A stretch of 64,000 nucleotides of DNA from Paenibacillus harenae DSM 16969 (GCF_000422465.1 NZ_KE383842.1:1695845-1759844); one strand, 5' to 3'; positions 1-14,300 are shown, counted from the stretch's first letter. Program-made: numbers and translations. Notes: generated from the sequence alone by a model not told the origin.

Positions 1-2268
1 ACCGTATTCATTAATCAATTCAAGACCTGGATTTACGCTCCTCGCACGGTTAACGACATCCTCCGTTACCTTCTCGCCTCCGAGTGTCACCGCTTTGAGC
101 GATAAAGCTTCTTCCCGATCAAGGACATCAAGAATCGCAGCGAACATGGCAGGCACCGTGCTGAAATGCGTAATTCGCTCCGCCGCAATAAGCTTCTTCA
201 GCGCGAACGGTTCCTTGGCCTCCGAAGCCTTCGCTAACAGAACGGACGAGCCTGCAATGATCGGCGTGAAGAACGTACTGACGAAAGCGTCGAATGCGTA
301 GGACAAAAAGACGAGCGTACGATCCTCCGGACTGAATCGATACTCTTCTTTTCGCCAGAGCAGCGTATTCGCAATGCCGCGATGCTCGATCATGACCCCT
401 TTAGGCTTGCCCGTCGTGCCCGATGTGTAAATGATATAAGCCAAATCGTTCGGCTGTACCGGAATCTCCAGATTGGATGTATCCTCCGCATAACCGCTTG
501 TATCGCTAATATCAACCACGGTCCCGCCAAAGCTTTCGGCAAGCTGGACGTAGTGAGGGTCGGATAATAGACAGCAGGCGCAGCTAGCCTCCAGCATGTA
601 ACGGACACGATCCGCCGGAAGCGCAGGATCGATCGGCAAGTAAGCTGCTCCGGCCTTGAGCACGGCGAGCAGCGCCACCGCCATATCCGGTGAAGGATCA
701 GCCATTACAGCTATAATGCTTCCTGCAACGCCTTTGACACGAAGCGTCCGCGCCAGACGGTTAGCCTCGGCGTTCAGTTCCCGGTAAGTCAGCTCTACGC
801 CGGCTCCGATCACCGCGGTATGCTCCGGCGTACGTTGTACCTGCTTCTCGAACAAGGCATGAACGAGCTTCGGATCTTCATAAACCTTCTTCGTCGCATT
901 AAACTGTTCTGTCAATTTCAGCTTCTCTTCCGCTGTAACCAATTCGAGTTCGCTCAGCCCTATTGCCGGGTTATCCAGTATTTGCGCGATGATGCTGCGC
1001 AGATGCCCTTCTGCCCGGTGGACGAATGAGCAATCGAACTTGTTCCGGTTATAACTGAATTTGATAGACAGCTCCTCGGCAGGAGCGACTACGACATTCA
1101 AATCGTAATTCGTTTGTTCAAACACGCGGTCGACCTGTGTCTGAAAGCCGATCGTCTCCTCGGCCTTCTCTCCTTCCACATCCTTGCCCAACGGATAATT
1201 TTCGAATATCAAAATATGATCGAGCAGCGCCTGCTTCAATTCGGATTGATTTTGCACCTCGTATAGCGGCAAGTAGCTATGCGCTTCCATCTCTATTGCT
1301 TCAATTTGAATATTCGCCAGCAGCTGCGCGAATGTAAGACCGTCAGAGACGCGAACGCGCACCGGAACGGTATTTATGAATAGTCCGACCATCTGCTCGA
1401 TTCCAGGCACATCCGAAGGACGGCCCGATACGACCGAGCCGAAAACGACGTCGCGCGTCCTGTTATATTTGCTGAGAAGCACCGCCCAAATGGCTTGAAA
1501 CAAGCTGTTCATTGTCGCTCCGCAGCCTCTTGCCATTCGTGTAAGGAGCAGCGTTGTCGCCGGGTCGATCGCAAATTCATGCTGGCCCTGCCGATATTCC
1601 TCCGATGGGCCGCCAGGCAGCCGACGCGGCAATGATGTCTGTTCTTCAAAGCCTTCGAGCGCATTTCTCCAATAGCTAAGAGATTCTTCTTTACTTCTGT
1701 TTTCCAGCCATTTGATGTAATCGCCGTACGGATAAACGATGTTTTGAGGTATCTCGCTTCCCGTCCGCAATGCCGCATAAATTTGAAACAACCGTTGAAT
1801 GACGACGCCAAAACCCCAGCCGTCCATCAAGATATGATGGTGGCTCCACATTAACCGGTATGTATGCTCTGATGTGCGGAACAAAGCGACTCGAAGCAGC
1901 ACATCCTTCGATAGTTGAAACCCGCGGGAGCCATTTGCTTCGTTATAGCATTCGATATATTTAGTTTGCTCAGCCTCCGCCAAATGGCGGAGATCCTCAT
2001 AATGCAGCTTCGTGCTCCGCTCATGAAAGACGACTTGCCGGGGCCGCGGCAAATTTTGATGCACAAACACGGTACGCAGTATGTCGAATTCGTTCATGAT
2101 GCCGTTTAAACTCTTCTCGAACAGGTCCGGATCCACGCTGCCGCTTAACGTCGCTTCCATTAAAGTGAAATAGGCGCTGGACTTGCTGTTCATGATCGAG
2201 TGGAATAGCATCCCCTCCTGCATCGGAGTAAGGGGGTACACCTTCTGAATCGCATTTGCTTTATTCAT
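1..2268 (-). CDS. Nonribosomal peptide synthetase, second subunit (C-A..., partial)
   Basis: This gene continues the peptide assembly line begun by the NRPS gene upstream; the window edge cuts its 3' part. The visible 756 codons hold a condensation domain (about residues 10-440, HHILMDG near residue 145) and most of an adenylation domain (about 460-756, core YTSGTTGKPKG near 616), ending at NEYG of motif A5. The first residues (VYPLTPMQEGMLFH) are a typical short communication (COM) acceptor, matching the donor-like tail of the preceding subunit. Because that subunit ends in an epimerase domain, this C domain should accept a D-residue (inference). The readable part of the specificity code is D-A-S-S-T-G-E, which I cannot assign; it resembles module 5 of the upstream gene. 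The start is the ATG preceded by AGGTGA. There are 114 bp between the two NRPS genes. Confidence 0.93.
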   Translation of the reverse strand, partial: MNKANAIQKVYPLTPMQEGMLFHSIMNSKSSAYFTLMEATLSGSVDPDLFEKSLNGIMNEFDILRTVFVHQNLPRPRQVVFHERSTKLHYEDLRHLAEAEQTKYIECYNEANGSRGFQLSKDVLLRVALFRTSEHTYRLMWSHHHILMDGWGFGVVIQRLFQIYAALRTGSEIPQNIVYPYGDYIKWLENRSKEESLSYWRNALEGFEEQTSLPRRLPGGPSEEYRQGQHEFAIDPATTLLLTRMARGCGATMNSLFQAIWAVLLSKYNRTRDVVFGSVVSGRPSDVPGIEQMVGLFINTVPVRVRVSDGLTFAQLLANIQIEAIEMEAHSYLPLYEVQNQSELKQALLDHILIFENYPLGKDVEGEKAEETIGFQTQVDRVFEQTNYDLNVVVAPAEELSIKFSYNRNKFDCSFVHRAEGHLRSIIAQILDNPAIGLSELELVTAEEKLKLTEQFNATKKVYEDPKLVHALFEKQVQRTPEHTAVIGAGVELTYRELNAEANRLARTLRVKGVAGSIIAVMADPSPDMAVALLAVLKAGAAYLPIDPALPADRVRYMLEASCACCLLSDPHYVQLAESFGGTVVDISDTSGYAEDTSNLEIPVQPNDLAYIIYTSGTTGKPKGVMIEHRGIANTLLWRKEEYRFSPEDRTLVFLSYAFDAFVSTFFTPIIAGSSVLLAKASEAKEPFALKKLIAAERITHFSTVPAMFAAILDVLDREEALSLKAVTLGGEKVTEDVVNRARSVNPGLELINEYG

Positions 2269-2382
2269 TATTCACCTCGCGTGAAGTTGGTTTATTCGCT
2301 TTAAGCGTCTTTCCAGCATCGGAAGTCAACCGTTTGTCCTCCAGCGAACCAAATGTCTGCTGGAGGATGTACGGCTTCGGAT

Positions 2383-5300
2383 TTACGATTCAATGGATTC
2401 CAAAATACTGTCAAGATCCTCCAGTGTCAGCTCGTCATCGCCCAGATCGCTTGGTGTGAGTTCCTGGATTTCCCGGCGGATACAGTGGTCGATAATTTCG
2501 AGCAAGCGATCCGTAAGCAGGTCAATCAGCCCTGCAGCCGTCGCATGCTCGTACTCCTCGGCGCTGTAATGCAGTTCCAGCTTCAACTTGCCGTCCGATA
2601 CAAGTCCCGTCACATCGAGAGAGACCGTACGCTCCGATTCCATGCTGAACGGTAAGCCGGAATCATAAGGAGACGTCCTCATGCTGCCGCTCTCGGAATT
2701 CCCGACGAATTGCCCCAAATAATTGAAGGAAATCTCCGGCACCAGCTCGAAGCTTTGCCATTGATCGGACATATACTTCAGAATGCCGTATCCCAATCCC
2801 TTATTCGGTACTTTACGAAGCGTTTCTTTCGTCAGCTTAATCAAATAGCCCAGATCATCTGCATGCCTTGCATCGAGGACAATCGGGAACTGCGATGTGA
2901 ACCAGCCTACGGTACGCGTAATGTCCAGCTTTTCGGTAAACGCTTCGCGTCCGTGCCCTTCCAGATTGACCGCAAACGTATCTCCCTTGCTCCAATCCTT
3001 CAATGCCAATGCGAGTGCAGCCATCAGCAGGTCATTAATCTCTGTTCTGTAAGCTTCATGAGCGCCCTTCAAGAGCTTTTCGGTCGCCTCCTGAGCCAGT
3101 TCCCTGCCGACGCTGCGCATATGCTTCACGCGATTATCGGTCGATCGCTTATCCTTTGGCAGCTTTGCAACAGCCGTTTGTCCAATCTTGTTCCAATAGG
3201 AAGCTTCGTTTCGCAGCCGTTCGGTGGAAGCGTAAATCTCAAGCTGTTCAGCCCAGTATCGGTAAGAGTCTGTTTTATCCGGGAGTATGATATCCCGGCC
3301 TTGCTCGGCCTGCCTGTAGGCATCCTCCAAGTCCTCGAACAAAATACGCCAGGAAACGCCGTCAACCGCCAAATGATGGATGGCAATCAACAGATGGTCG
3401 CCGTTATCCGTCCGGAACTGTCCAAGCTTAACCAGCGGTCCGTTAGTCAGATTCATGCTGCGCTGAATCCTGGTCGCCGCATGCGTTAGGGCTAGTTGAA
3501 TTTGTTCTGTCGTCCGCCCCCGCAGGTCGAATTGCTCCAGTGTGAAATGCTCGCCATCCGTTCCTTCATTATGCTGCTTCACAGTGCCGCCGCTGTCAGT
3601 GACAAATCGCAACCTCAAGGCATCGTGGTGCTGCGTCAGCTTTCGGAACACCTGATGAAGCGTGTCGGCGTCAAAACCTTCAGGCCTGTAAACGAGCTCT
3701 GCCTGGTTCCAATAATGCTGATCGGTAAAGCTGTTTTCAAAAAACCAATGTTGAATCGGAGTTAGCGGCACCTCGCCTTCAACTGCTGCTTGTGAGATCG
3801 TTCGTTCCGTCAGCCTTAGATGATGACTCAGCTCCGCAATGGTCGGATAGCGGAACAGGTCGCGCACCTCGAATCGCAATCCGTGCTTATTCAATCTTGC
3901 CGCGACTTGAATCGCTTTGATGGAATCTCCGCCCAGCTGGAAGAAGTGATCCTTCGTACCGATGCGGTCAGTTCCGAGCACCTCCTGCCAAATATCGGCC
4001 AAAATTTGCTCATTCTCGCTGACGGGCGCCTGATAAGCGTCAGCTGCACCGCCTGTTCGATCCGGATCAGGCAAAGCACGGCGGTCTACCTTGCCGTTCG
4101 CGGTAACCGGAAGAGAATTAAGCTGAACGATAAAGGCCGGCAGCATGTAACCAGGAAGCAGATGAGACAACTCTTCCCGTATCGCTGCTGGATCCACTTT
4201 CAACTCCGCCGTTACATAAGCGCATAAATACTTATTGCTTCCATTGTCGTCCCTGGCTACTACTACCGCTTCCTTCAAACCGGTCAGCTGCAGCAGGGCT
4301 CCCTCGATTTCCCCAAGCTCTATCCGGTATCCCCGAACCTTAACTTGATCGTCAATTCTGCCGATATATTCAATCCTGCCGTCAGGGAGCCAGCGAGCGG
4401 CGTCTCCTGTACGGTACAAGCGGGTATTAGGCTGATAAGCATCCGTAGTAAAGCGTTCTCCCGTCATTTCCGGTAAGCGGACGTAGCCGCGCGCTAACCC
4501 TTCTCCGGCAATACATAGCTCGCCAACCGCACCGATCGGCGCGATTTGACCGTCCGCACCAAGGATGCGGATACGGGTGCCAGAGATTGGACGGCCTATG
4601 GTGATCGGACTTCCAGGCTGCAAATCGCGTTCGATGGTGGCCACTACGCTGCTTTCCGTAGGACCGTATTCATTGATTAGCTCAATCCTGTCATTAACGG
4701 ATTTGCTAAGCGCAATGACCTTGTCTGTTACTCTCTCACCGGCCAGTGTTACCATGCGCAGCGAAGCGGCCTCCTCTGGGTTTAAGCACTCCAGAACTCC
4801 CGCGTATAAGCTCGGTACGCTGATGAAATGCGTGACGCTGTGATTTACAATCATGTTCTTGATCGCCACAGGATCTTTCGCTTCATCTTCATGTAGCAGA
4901 ACGACGGTTGAACCGGATACAATCGGTGTAAAAAAGCTGGTGATAAAGCCGTCGAATGCAAATGAGAACAGCTGCAGCACGCTATCGGATGTCGTTAAGC
5001 CGTACGCGTTCCTGCGCCACCAGATATTTCCGGTGATGCTCCGATGCTCGATCATAACGCCTTTCGGCTTGCCGGTCGTTCCTGATGTATAGATGATATA
5101 AGCAAGATCGCCTGGGCTGCTGCCAGATACCAGATTTGACCCGTCATCCGCGTACAGAGTCTCATCGTTGAGATCCAGCCAAACGGCTGACGTTTCAGTC
5201 CCGGATGCCGGAATGAATTCAGCATGCGACAGCACGAATTCTGCGCCTGAGTTCTCCAGCATGAAGGAGATCCGCTCTGCCGGATAGGCAGGATCGATCG

Positions 5301-8300
5301 GCATATAGGCGCCGCCCGCCTTCAAAACCGCAAGCATGCCGACGATCATTTCGAATGAACGATTGGCCGTAATGCCGACTACCGATTCCGGCTCGATTCC
5401 CAGGCCGCGCAGCGTACGGGCCAATCGATTTGCTCTTGCGTTCAGCTCCTCGTAAGTCATCCGTTCGGATCCGAGCGATAGCGCAATTTGCTTCGGCACC
5501 GACTCCGCTTGAAGCTCGAATAGTCCATGAAGCGTATCTGCAGGCGTCTGAATCGATGCGGCAGCATTAAACTCGACCAGCATCCGTTCTTTCTCAGCGT
5601 CATCAAGAATATCAATCTGCGCGAGTGTGAAGCCCGGATTTCGTGTTATTTCCCGAAGCGTCTGTACAAAATGCTTGGCCATCCGTTCCATCGTTTCCCT
5701 GCGGAACAACGCTGTGCAGTATTCCCAGCTAAGCGCAAGCCGGTCTTCTTCCTCTACCGCGGCGAGCGTCAGGTCGAACTTCGCGATTTTGTTCTCATAC
5801 GCATACGGTTCGATTGTCATTTGCTCGATTTCCAACACTTCATGTTCCATGTTTTGCAACATAAAGACGGTGTCGAACAGCGGATTTCGGCTTAGATCGC
5901 GATGAGGCTGCAATTTCTCTACCATCGATTCGAATGGGTAATCCTGGTTGTCGTATGCTTCATAGGCATTCTGTTTGACTTCGTTTAGGAAGTGAAGGAA
6001 CGTCTTCCCGCTTTCCGGCCGATTTCGCATAGGGAGCGTGCTTACGAACATACCGATCAAGCCTTCCGTATCACCATGCGTTCTGCCGGCAATCGGCGTG
6101 CCGACGACAATATCGTTTTGATTCGTATACTTGGCCATAAGGACGTTATAAGCAGCCAAAAGGACCATAAACAGCGTCGTTCCAGTAGCTGCTGCCAGCT
6201 CTTTCAGCTCGCGCAGCAATTGTTCATCCGCCTCGAAATCGTAATAGTCGCCTTCCAAGCTGCGCACAGCCGGCCTCGGAAAGTCGGTAGACAGCTCCAG
6301 CACCGGAATCTCATCTCCGAAACGCTCCAGCCAATAGGTTTCCTGCTTTTGCATCACCCCTGCCTGGAACAGGCCATGCTGCCAGACGGCAAAATCTTTA
6401 TACTGGATCTTTAGCTTCTCCAGCTCCACGCCGCGATAAAGCTGCGTAAACTCATGAATAAGCACATTCATGGAAATGCCGTCCGAAATAATATGATGCG
6501 TATCAAACAGCAGTAAATGCTCTTCAACATGAAGCTTAATAAGTCCGACCCGCAGCAGCGGAGCTTGGCTTAAATCAAACGGCCTTACAAAGGATTCGAT
6601 GAGCGGCATCGCTTCCGCCTCCCCGGCTTCCATCCATTCGATGCGAAGCTCGGCATCCGAATGTACGATCTGAATCGGATCAAACTCAACCGTATGGAAC
6701 GTCGTACGAAGCGATTCATGACGCTTCACCAGCTGCTGGAACGAGGCTTCGATCCTGCTGAGGTCGAGCGGTCCATTCAGACGCAGCACTCCCGGCATGT
6801 TATAGCCGGTTCCCGACTCCTCCAATTGATCCAGCACGTACAATCGTTTCTGCGCCGACGATAACGGATAATTCGAACTCGGCTGTACAGGCTGCAGAGA
6901 CAGATCCTCAGACGAAGCGGTCTTCCGTATAAAATCGGCTATATCTCTAATCGCTGCGCTCTCGAAAATAACGCGCAGCGGCACCTCTGCCTTAAACTCC
7001 CGGTACAGCTGGGCAACGAGCTGCATTGCTTTCAACGATTGCCCGCCGATCATGAAGAAATGATCGGACATTCCGACACGATCAAGCTGCAGCAGCTCCT
7101 GAACCATAGATGCCAGCTTCTCTTCCAGCTCATCTGCCGGAGCAGCATAGTCCAGCCTTCCTAACAGCTCGGGATCGGGTGCAGGCAGCGCCCTCGTATC
7201 GAGCTTGCCGTTCGGAGTAAGCGGCAGCTGCGACAGCTGGATGAAGTAGGACGGCACCATATAGGCCGGTAATTCCCGCGCTATGCCCGACCTGACGTCC
7301 AGGACAGCAAGCTCGTCATCCGATACGATGTACGCACACAAATATTTCTGTCCCCTGTCGTCATCTCGGGCGATTACGACTGCTTCTTTAATCGATTTCA
7401 GCTTCAACAGATTCGCTTCAATCTCGCCGAGCTCGATCCGGTATCCGCGAATTTTAACTTGATGATCCATTCTTCCGGCGAAATCAATGGTTCCGTTCTC
7501 GAGCCAACGCGCCATATCTCCAGTACGGTAGATTCTTTCGCCTTGAGCAAAAGGACTTGTCACAAACTTTGCGGCGGTCATTTCCGGCTCATTCAAGTAG
7601 CCCCTTGCAAGCCCGGTACCGCCGATACACAACTCACCATATACGCCGACCGGCTGTAATTGCATATGTTGGTCTACGATATAGACGCGGGTGTTTGCGA
7701 TCGGACGGCCAATTGTGACCCGCTTACCCGGATGAAGCCCGCTTTCAATCGTCGTGATGACACTGCTTTCCGTAGGCCCATACTCATTAAACAGAGTCAG
7801 CCGGTCATTCAAAGTGATGCTCTTCTCGATCAGGCTGACCGGGACATTCTCTCCCCCGAGCGTGACCGCTTTAAGCAGCGAGGCTTCCTTATCGCTGAGC
7901 ATATCCAGCAGAGCCGCGTATAAGCTTGGCACGGTGCTGAAATGAGAGATTGTATGGCTCGTTATACAGCCTTTCAAAGCTAGCGGATCCTTAGCTTCCT
8001 CGTCGCTTGCAATGACGGAAGTACTGCCAGCCGCCATAGGAGCAAAGAAGCTGGCTGCAAACGCATCGAATGCATAGGAGAGAAGCTGCAGAACACGGTC
8101 GCCGGGACTAAAACGGTATTCTTCTTTCCGCCAAGCAATCGTATTGACGATGCTGCGATGCTCGATCATGACCCCTTTCGGACGTCCGGTTGTTCCCGAA
8201 GTATAAATAATATAGGCCAGATCCTGCGGACTGTTCACTGGCTTAAGATCGGTATCGTCATCATTGTAGGAATCGGAGTCAAGCAGATCGATCGTTTGGC

Positions 8301-11300
8301 CCGGATAAGAGATGTCGCCCGGCAGCGCACCTTGCGTCAGCAGCAGACCTGCGCCGCTATCCTCCAGCATGTAGCGAATACGGTCCAGCGGATAATCCGG
8401 ATCAATCGGAACATAGGCCGAACCTGACTTCAGCACCGCCAGCACGGCTACAGTCATTTCTAAGGAACGATTCGCCAATATAGCGACGGTTCGATCAGGT
8501 TCTGCTCCTTTGGCGCGAAGCGTCCGGGCTAATCGATTAGCCCTCCCGTTCCATTCTTTATAGGTCAAGCATTCATTGCCGACTATGACTGCAGGAAGCT
8601 CCGGCGTCCTTCTCGCTTGCGATTCCACTAATTCATGCAGAAGCTTCGCATCTGCCTCATATGAGGCCGCCGTATCATTGAAATCAATGAGCAGACGATG
8701 TTCCTCATCCTCAGACAGCAGCCGCAGCTCGTTCACCTTAACATCCGGCTGCAGCATTGCTGAACGCATCAGCACAATCAAATGCTTCGACATCCGCTCA
8801 ATCGTGCTTGGACGGAACAGCTTCGAGCTGTATTCGAGCACGAACGCCACTTCGTCCTGCGTTTCCGTCGCCTCCAGCGTCAGGTCGAACTTCGTCATCG
8901 TTTCCTTCGTTTCGAACGGCAGAAACGTAACATCCTCCAGCTGAATTCGTTGCTCATCCGTGTTCTGCAAAATGAACATCGTATCGAAGACCGGATTTCG
9001 GCTTAAATCTCGTTTGACCTGAAGCTTCTCGACTAACTGGTCGAACGGATAATCCTGATGCTCATACGCCTGCAGCATACGGGCTTTCACGTTCATTAGT
9101 AAATCACGGAATGTATGCTCCGGATTCACCTCTGTTCGTACCGCCAGTGTGCCTACAAACATGCCGACTATTCCGTCCAGATCCGCGTGCGAGCGGCCAG
9201 CAGTCGCCGTTCCCACGATGATGTCGGATTGTCCGCTGTATCTGGCAAGAAGCACATTGTATGCGGTAAATAACACCATATACAGCGTTGTACCCGTTTC
9301 CGCTGCGAGACGGTTCAGCTCGTTCCGAAGCTGCATGCCTGAGTCGAAAGCAACACGCGATCCTTCGAAGCTTTGCAGTGCCGGGCGAGGATAATCCGTC
9401 GGAAGCTCCAATACCGGGAGCTCGCCTGATAACGACTCAAGCCAGTAAGCCTCCTGCTCCCTTAAAAATTCAGGCGTAAATTGCCGGTTTTGCCAAGCGG
9501 CGAAATCCTTATACTGAATCTTCAGCTCCGGCAGCTCTTCGCCGCCGTACAAAGCTGCAAACTCGCTCAAAACAATCCCCATCGACAAACCGTCAGACAC
9601 AATATGATGCATATCGAACAGGAATATGTGGCGATCCTCGGACAGCTTCACTAAACCGGTGCGAATTAGCGGCGCTTGACCGAGATCGAACGGCCGTACG
9701 AAGAGAGCCGTCAATCGTTTCAGCTCATCGTCGGTTGCGTGAAGAGCCTCCGAGAATTCAACATGGAATTCGATATCCTGATGCACCTGCTGGATCGCTT
9801 TGCCATTGCGCATATGGAAGGATGTTCGCAGCGATTCATGACGGCGAATGAGCCTCCGAAGCGCTTCTTCCACTCGGGCCGGATCAATGATGCCTTCCAT
9901 GATCATCGTATCCGGCATATTGTAGCTCGTGCCGGTTCCTTCGATTTGGTTCAGGATGAACAAGCGCTTCTGTACGGATGAAAGCTCATAGGCCTCCTGC
10001 AGCTCAATCGGCTCGATTGCCGCGAACCGCGTTCCTGTGCTGTTGACTTCCGCAGCATCAATGTATCGGCCCATCAACGCTGTCGTCGGCGCTTCGAATA
10101 CGATTCGCAGCGGCACGGCAATTCCGAACGCTTTATGAATATGCGAGACGAGCGCCATTGCTTTAAGAGAATGTCCGCCGATCTTGAAGAAATCGTCGTT
10201 CACGCCGATTCCCGTCGTTCCAAGGACAAGCTCCATCACCTCGATAAGCCGCTTCTCGGTAGACGTTGACGGCGCGGCATATTCAGTCGATTTCAGCTGG
10301 TTTCCGGTTGGCTCCGGCATCGCCTTACGGTCGATTTTTCCGTTCGGCGTCAGTGGCATCCTCTCCAGCTCCACCACATGCGAAGGCACCATATAAGCCG
10401 GCAGCTCCGCGGTCAAGTGGGCCTGAAGCTCCTCCAGCGACGGCCGCTTGGCAGCCACGATATAAGCGCACAAATATTTTTGCGCGTAGCCGTCTTCGCG
10501 GGCGATGACGACCGCTTCGCGAATGTCCGGATGCTTCAGCAAGCGGGCTTCGATTTCCCCCAGCTCGATCCGGTAGCCGCGCACCTTCACCTGATGGTCG
10601 TCGCGGCCGAGGAACATGAGATTGCCGTCCGGCATCCACTTGGCCAAGTCGCCGGTCCGATACAGCCGATCACCCGGCGAATACGGATTCCGAACGAATT
10701 TCTCGGCCGTCAAATCCTTGCGTCCCCAGTAGCCGCGCGCCACACCGGCCCCGCCGATGTACAGCTCGCCGGCCACGCCGACCGGCAGCAGCCTGAGCCC
10801 GGCGTCGAGCACGTAGTAGGTCATATTCGGCAGCGGCTTGCCGATCGGTACGCTTCCGGCAGCCGGCAGCGCCTCGAGCGGTTCCTCATAGTAGCTCGAG
10901 TCAATCGCCGCTTCCGTCACGCCGTAACTGTTGATAATGCGCATCTTTCCGCCGAAACGGCTGAGCAGCTTGCGGAATTCCTCAACAGGACAACTATCAG
11001 CCCCGAGGATAAGCAGCCTCAGGAAGCTTACTTCCAGATCGTTCTCGTAAATGTACTGCATTAGAGGCGCGATCAGGGCCGGCGTTGATTCGAAAATGTT
11101 GACCTCATGCTCCCGGATCAATTCATAAAGCGAAGCAGGATCGAGCTTGACGTCGTTCGGACAAACGATGAGTTGACCGCCGCTGAGCAGAGCGCGGGCC
11201 ATATCGCCGGCGAACACGTCGAACGAGAAGCTTGCCATCTGAAGCAGCCGAACCGGGAACTGTTCCAGCTCGTATTTTTCTTTCCACGCATAGGCCACGT

Positions 11301-14300
11301 TCATATACTGGCGATGCTCGATCATGACGCCTTTCGGCTTGCCCGTCGTGCCTGACGTATAGATGATATAAGCCAAATGGTGCTGTTCGGTCTTACCCGC
11401 CGGGTTGGTCGCATCCACCGGATTCGAATCATTACCGCCGGGCGCGGTCGCCTCTTCCACAACGATGACCTCGCCGGGGAATTGCGCGGATTCGTGCAGA
11501 CCGCGCTGCGTGACAAGCCAAGTCGCCTGGCTGTCCTCAAGCAGATAAGCGATCCGGTCCGTCGGATATTCCGGGTCGATGGGCAAATAGGCTCCTCCGG
11601 CCTTCATCACTCCGAGCACGGTGGTAATCATATCGACCGACCGGCCTACCATTACGCCGACGATGCTGTCCGGACCGACTCCCTTGCTTCGCAGCACATG
11701 CGCCAGCCGGTTGGCGCGCCTGTTCAGCTCATCGTATGAGAGCGATTCGATTCCGGCCGTTACCGCCATATGGTTCGGCGTTTTCGCCGCCTGAGCCTCG
11801 AATGCGCGATGGAACGTCAGATGCTGCGGGTACGTCCGGCCGGTATCGTTAAATTCCTCCAGCAGCAGCCGCTTCTCCTGCTCGGTCAACATCTCGATCT
11901 CCGCCAGATTAATGTCGGGATCGGCAGCGGCCGATTCAAGTATTCGAACAAAATTTCCGGCCATGCGCTCGACTGTATTCCGGTTGTACAACTTGGTACA
12001 ATACTCCAATTCGAACGTCAGGGACGTTTCCGACTCGAAAGCATCCAGCGACAAATCGAATTTGGAAGTCTTGTTTTCAATAACGCACGGGGCAAAAGCC
12101 AGGTCCTCCACCGAAAATTCGGAGCCGTTCACCGTCTGATGGCTGAACATGACGTCAAACAACGGATTTCGGCTTAAATCGCGGCGCACGGCCAACTTCT
12201 CCACAAGCAGTTCGAACGGATACTCCTGATGCTCCAACGCTTCCAAAGACAATCGGCGCACCTGCAGAAGCAATTCGCGGAAGCTCATGATGCCTGCCGG
12301 ACGGCTGCGTATCGCCAGCGTGTTTACGAACATGCCGATCATGCTCTGCACAGCGGCGTTCGGTCTTCCTGCCGCCGGCGTGCCGATCACAATGTCGGAT
12401 TGGCCGGAATATTTGTACAGGATTGCATGGAAAGCTGCAAGCAGCACCATGTACAGGGTTGAACCCGTTTCGACCCCGAGCCGCTGCAGCTTCTTTACCA
12501 AATCCGGTTCTGCCGAGAAAACGAGGCGGTCGCCTTCGAAGCTCTGAACAACCGGTCTCGCATAATCCGTCGGGAGATTGAGCGCGGGAATTTCGCCTGC
12601 CAGCTGGCTGAGCCAATACGTTTCTTGAGGCAGAAGGCGATCGGATTGCAACCGATCGTTTTGCCAGATCGAATAGTCCGTATATTGCAACTGCGGCTCC
12701 TGCAATTCCATGCCCTGATACAACTTTGCAAATTCGTCAAGCAAAATGCGGCTGGATAATCCGTCCGTAACGATGTGGTGCATATCTATCATTAATAGGT
12801 GGCGCCGGTCATTCACTTTCACCAATTCCACCCGCATAAGCGGAGCGCCGCCCAAATCGAAAGGCCGGACGAATTCGGCTGATACGTTCAGAGCTTCCGT
12901 TTCTTCCCGTTCGCTATATTGGATAGAGAATGCCGTATCCTCGTACGCGCGCACAATCTGCACCGCTTCGCCTTCCATGGAAGCAAAGGAAGTGCGCAGT
13001 GAGTCGTGCCTTCGAATCAGCGCGCGGAACGCATCCTCGAAACGGCCTGCATCCAGCGGACCGGTGATCCACATCGCCTCCGGCATGTTATAGCTCGTGC
13101 TGTCTTCCCCTTCAAACTGCTGTAAAATATATATCCGCTTCTGCGCGGACGAAACCGGGTAATATTCCCTTTTTGGTTCCCTCCGAATCGAAACGCCCGA
13201 AATGGAGGCCGGCCCGCCCGATTCCGCGGCGTTCGCCGCTTCGATATAAGAGCTCAGTCCTTCGACGGTAGGCGATTCGAACAACACGCGCAGCGGCACA
13301 TCAATGCCGAACTCGTCGGATATTCGCGACAGCAGCGTCATCGCTTTAAGGGAATGGCCGCCGAGCTCGAAGAAATGATCATGCGCTCCGACTCTGGGAA
13401 CTTCAAGCACATGCCGCCACAGTTCAGACAAGCTTTTTTCGAGTTCTGTTCGCGGCTCCACATAGTCCGTCAAGCTTCCGCCATCCGCGCCTGTCGGCTC
13501 CGGCAATGCTTTGCGGTTGATTTTGCCGTTCGGCGTGAGCGGCATATCGACTAATTCGACGAAATAGGACGGCACCATATAGGACGGGAGCCGTTCCGCC
13601 ATAAATTTGCGCGCGTCGGCAACCGTCTCGCCGGCTTCCGCCACAAAATAGGCGCACAAATACTTGCTGCCTTGGGAATCGGCGCGGTCAATGACAGCCG
13701 CCTGCTTCACCTGCGGATGCAGGGCCAGAACCGATTCCAATTCCCCGAGCTCGATCCGGTAACCGCGCACTTTGACCTGATAGTCGCTGCGTCCGATATA
13801 TTCCAGGCTCCCGTCGGCCAACCAGCGCGCCAAGTCGCCGGTTCTGTACATCTTTTTCCCGGGTGCGAACGGATTGCTTACAAACTTCTCCTCCGTCAAG
13901 TCCGTTCGCCCCAAATAACCGCGCGCCAAGCCGTCGCCTGCGATGCAAAGCTCGCCCGGCACCCCGACTGGCAGCAATTGCATTTTCTCGCCCACGATAT
14001 AGATTTGCGTATTTAATATCGGGTAACCGATATTAATCTCCGTTCCTTCGGTCAAATGTTTGACCGCCGACCAGACGGTCGTTTCCGTCGGACCGTACAT
14101 GTTATAGATGCCGGCTTGCGTTGCGCGCTTCAATTCGGCCAGCAGCTGGCGGGGGAACGCCTCGCCGCCCACAAGGATCGCTTTCAGCCCGGTCAGGCAA
14201 GCCAAGCCTTCCGCACTGTCGCGCAGGAGCTGCATTCTGGACGGCGTCGTCTGCATAACATCAATCCGTTCGCGGCGAATCGCGCCCGCCAGCAGCTGCG

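Noticed and set aside
2710..3489. Many plus-strand frames (up to 259 codons) opposite the NRPS
   Set aside because: They are antisense shadows of the NRPS with no recognisable domains or start signals.
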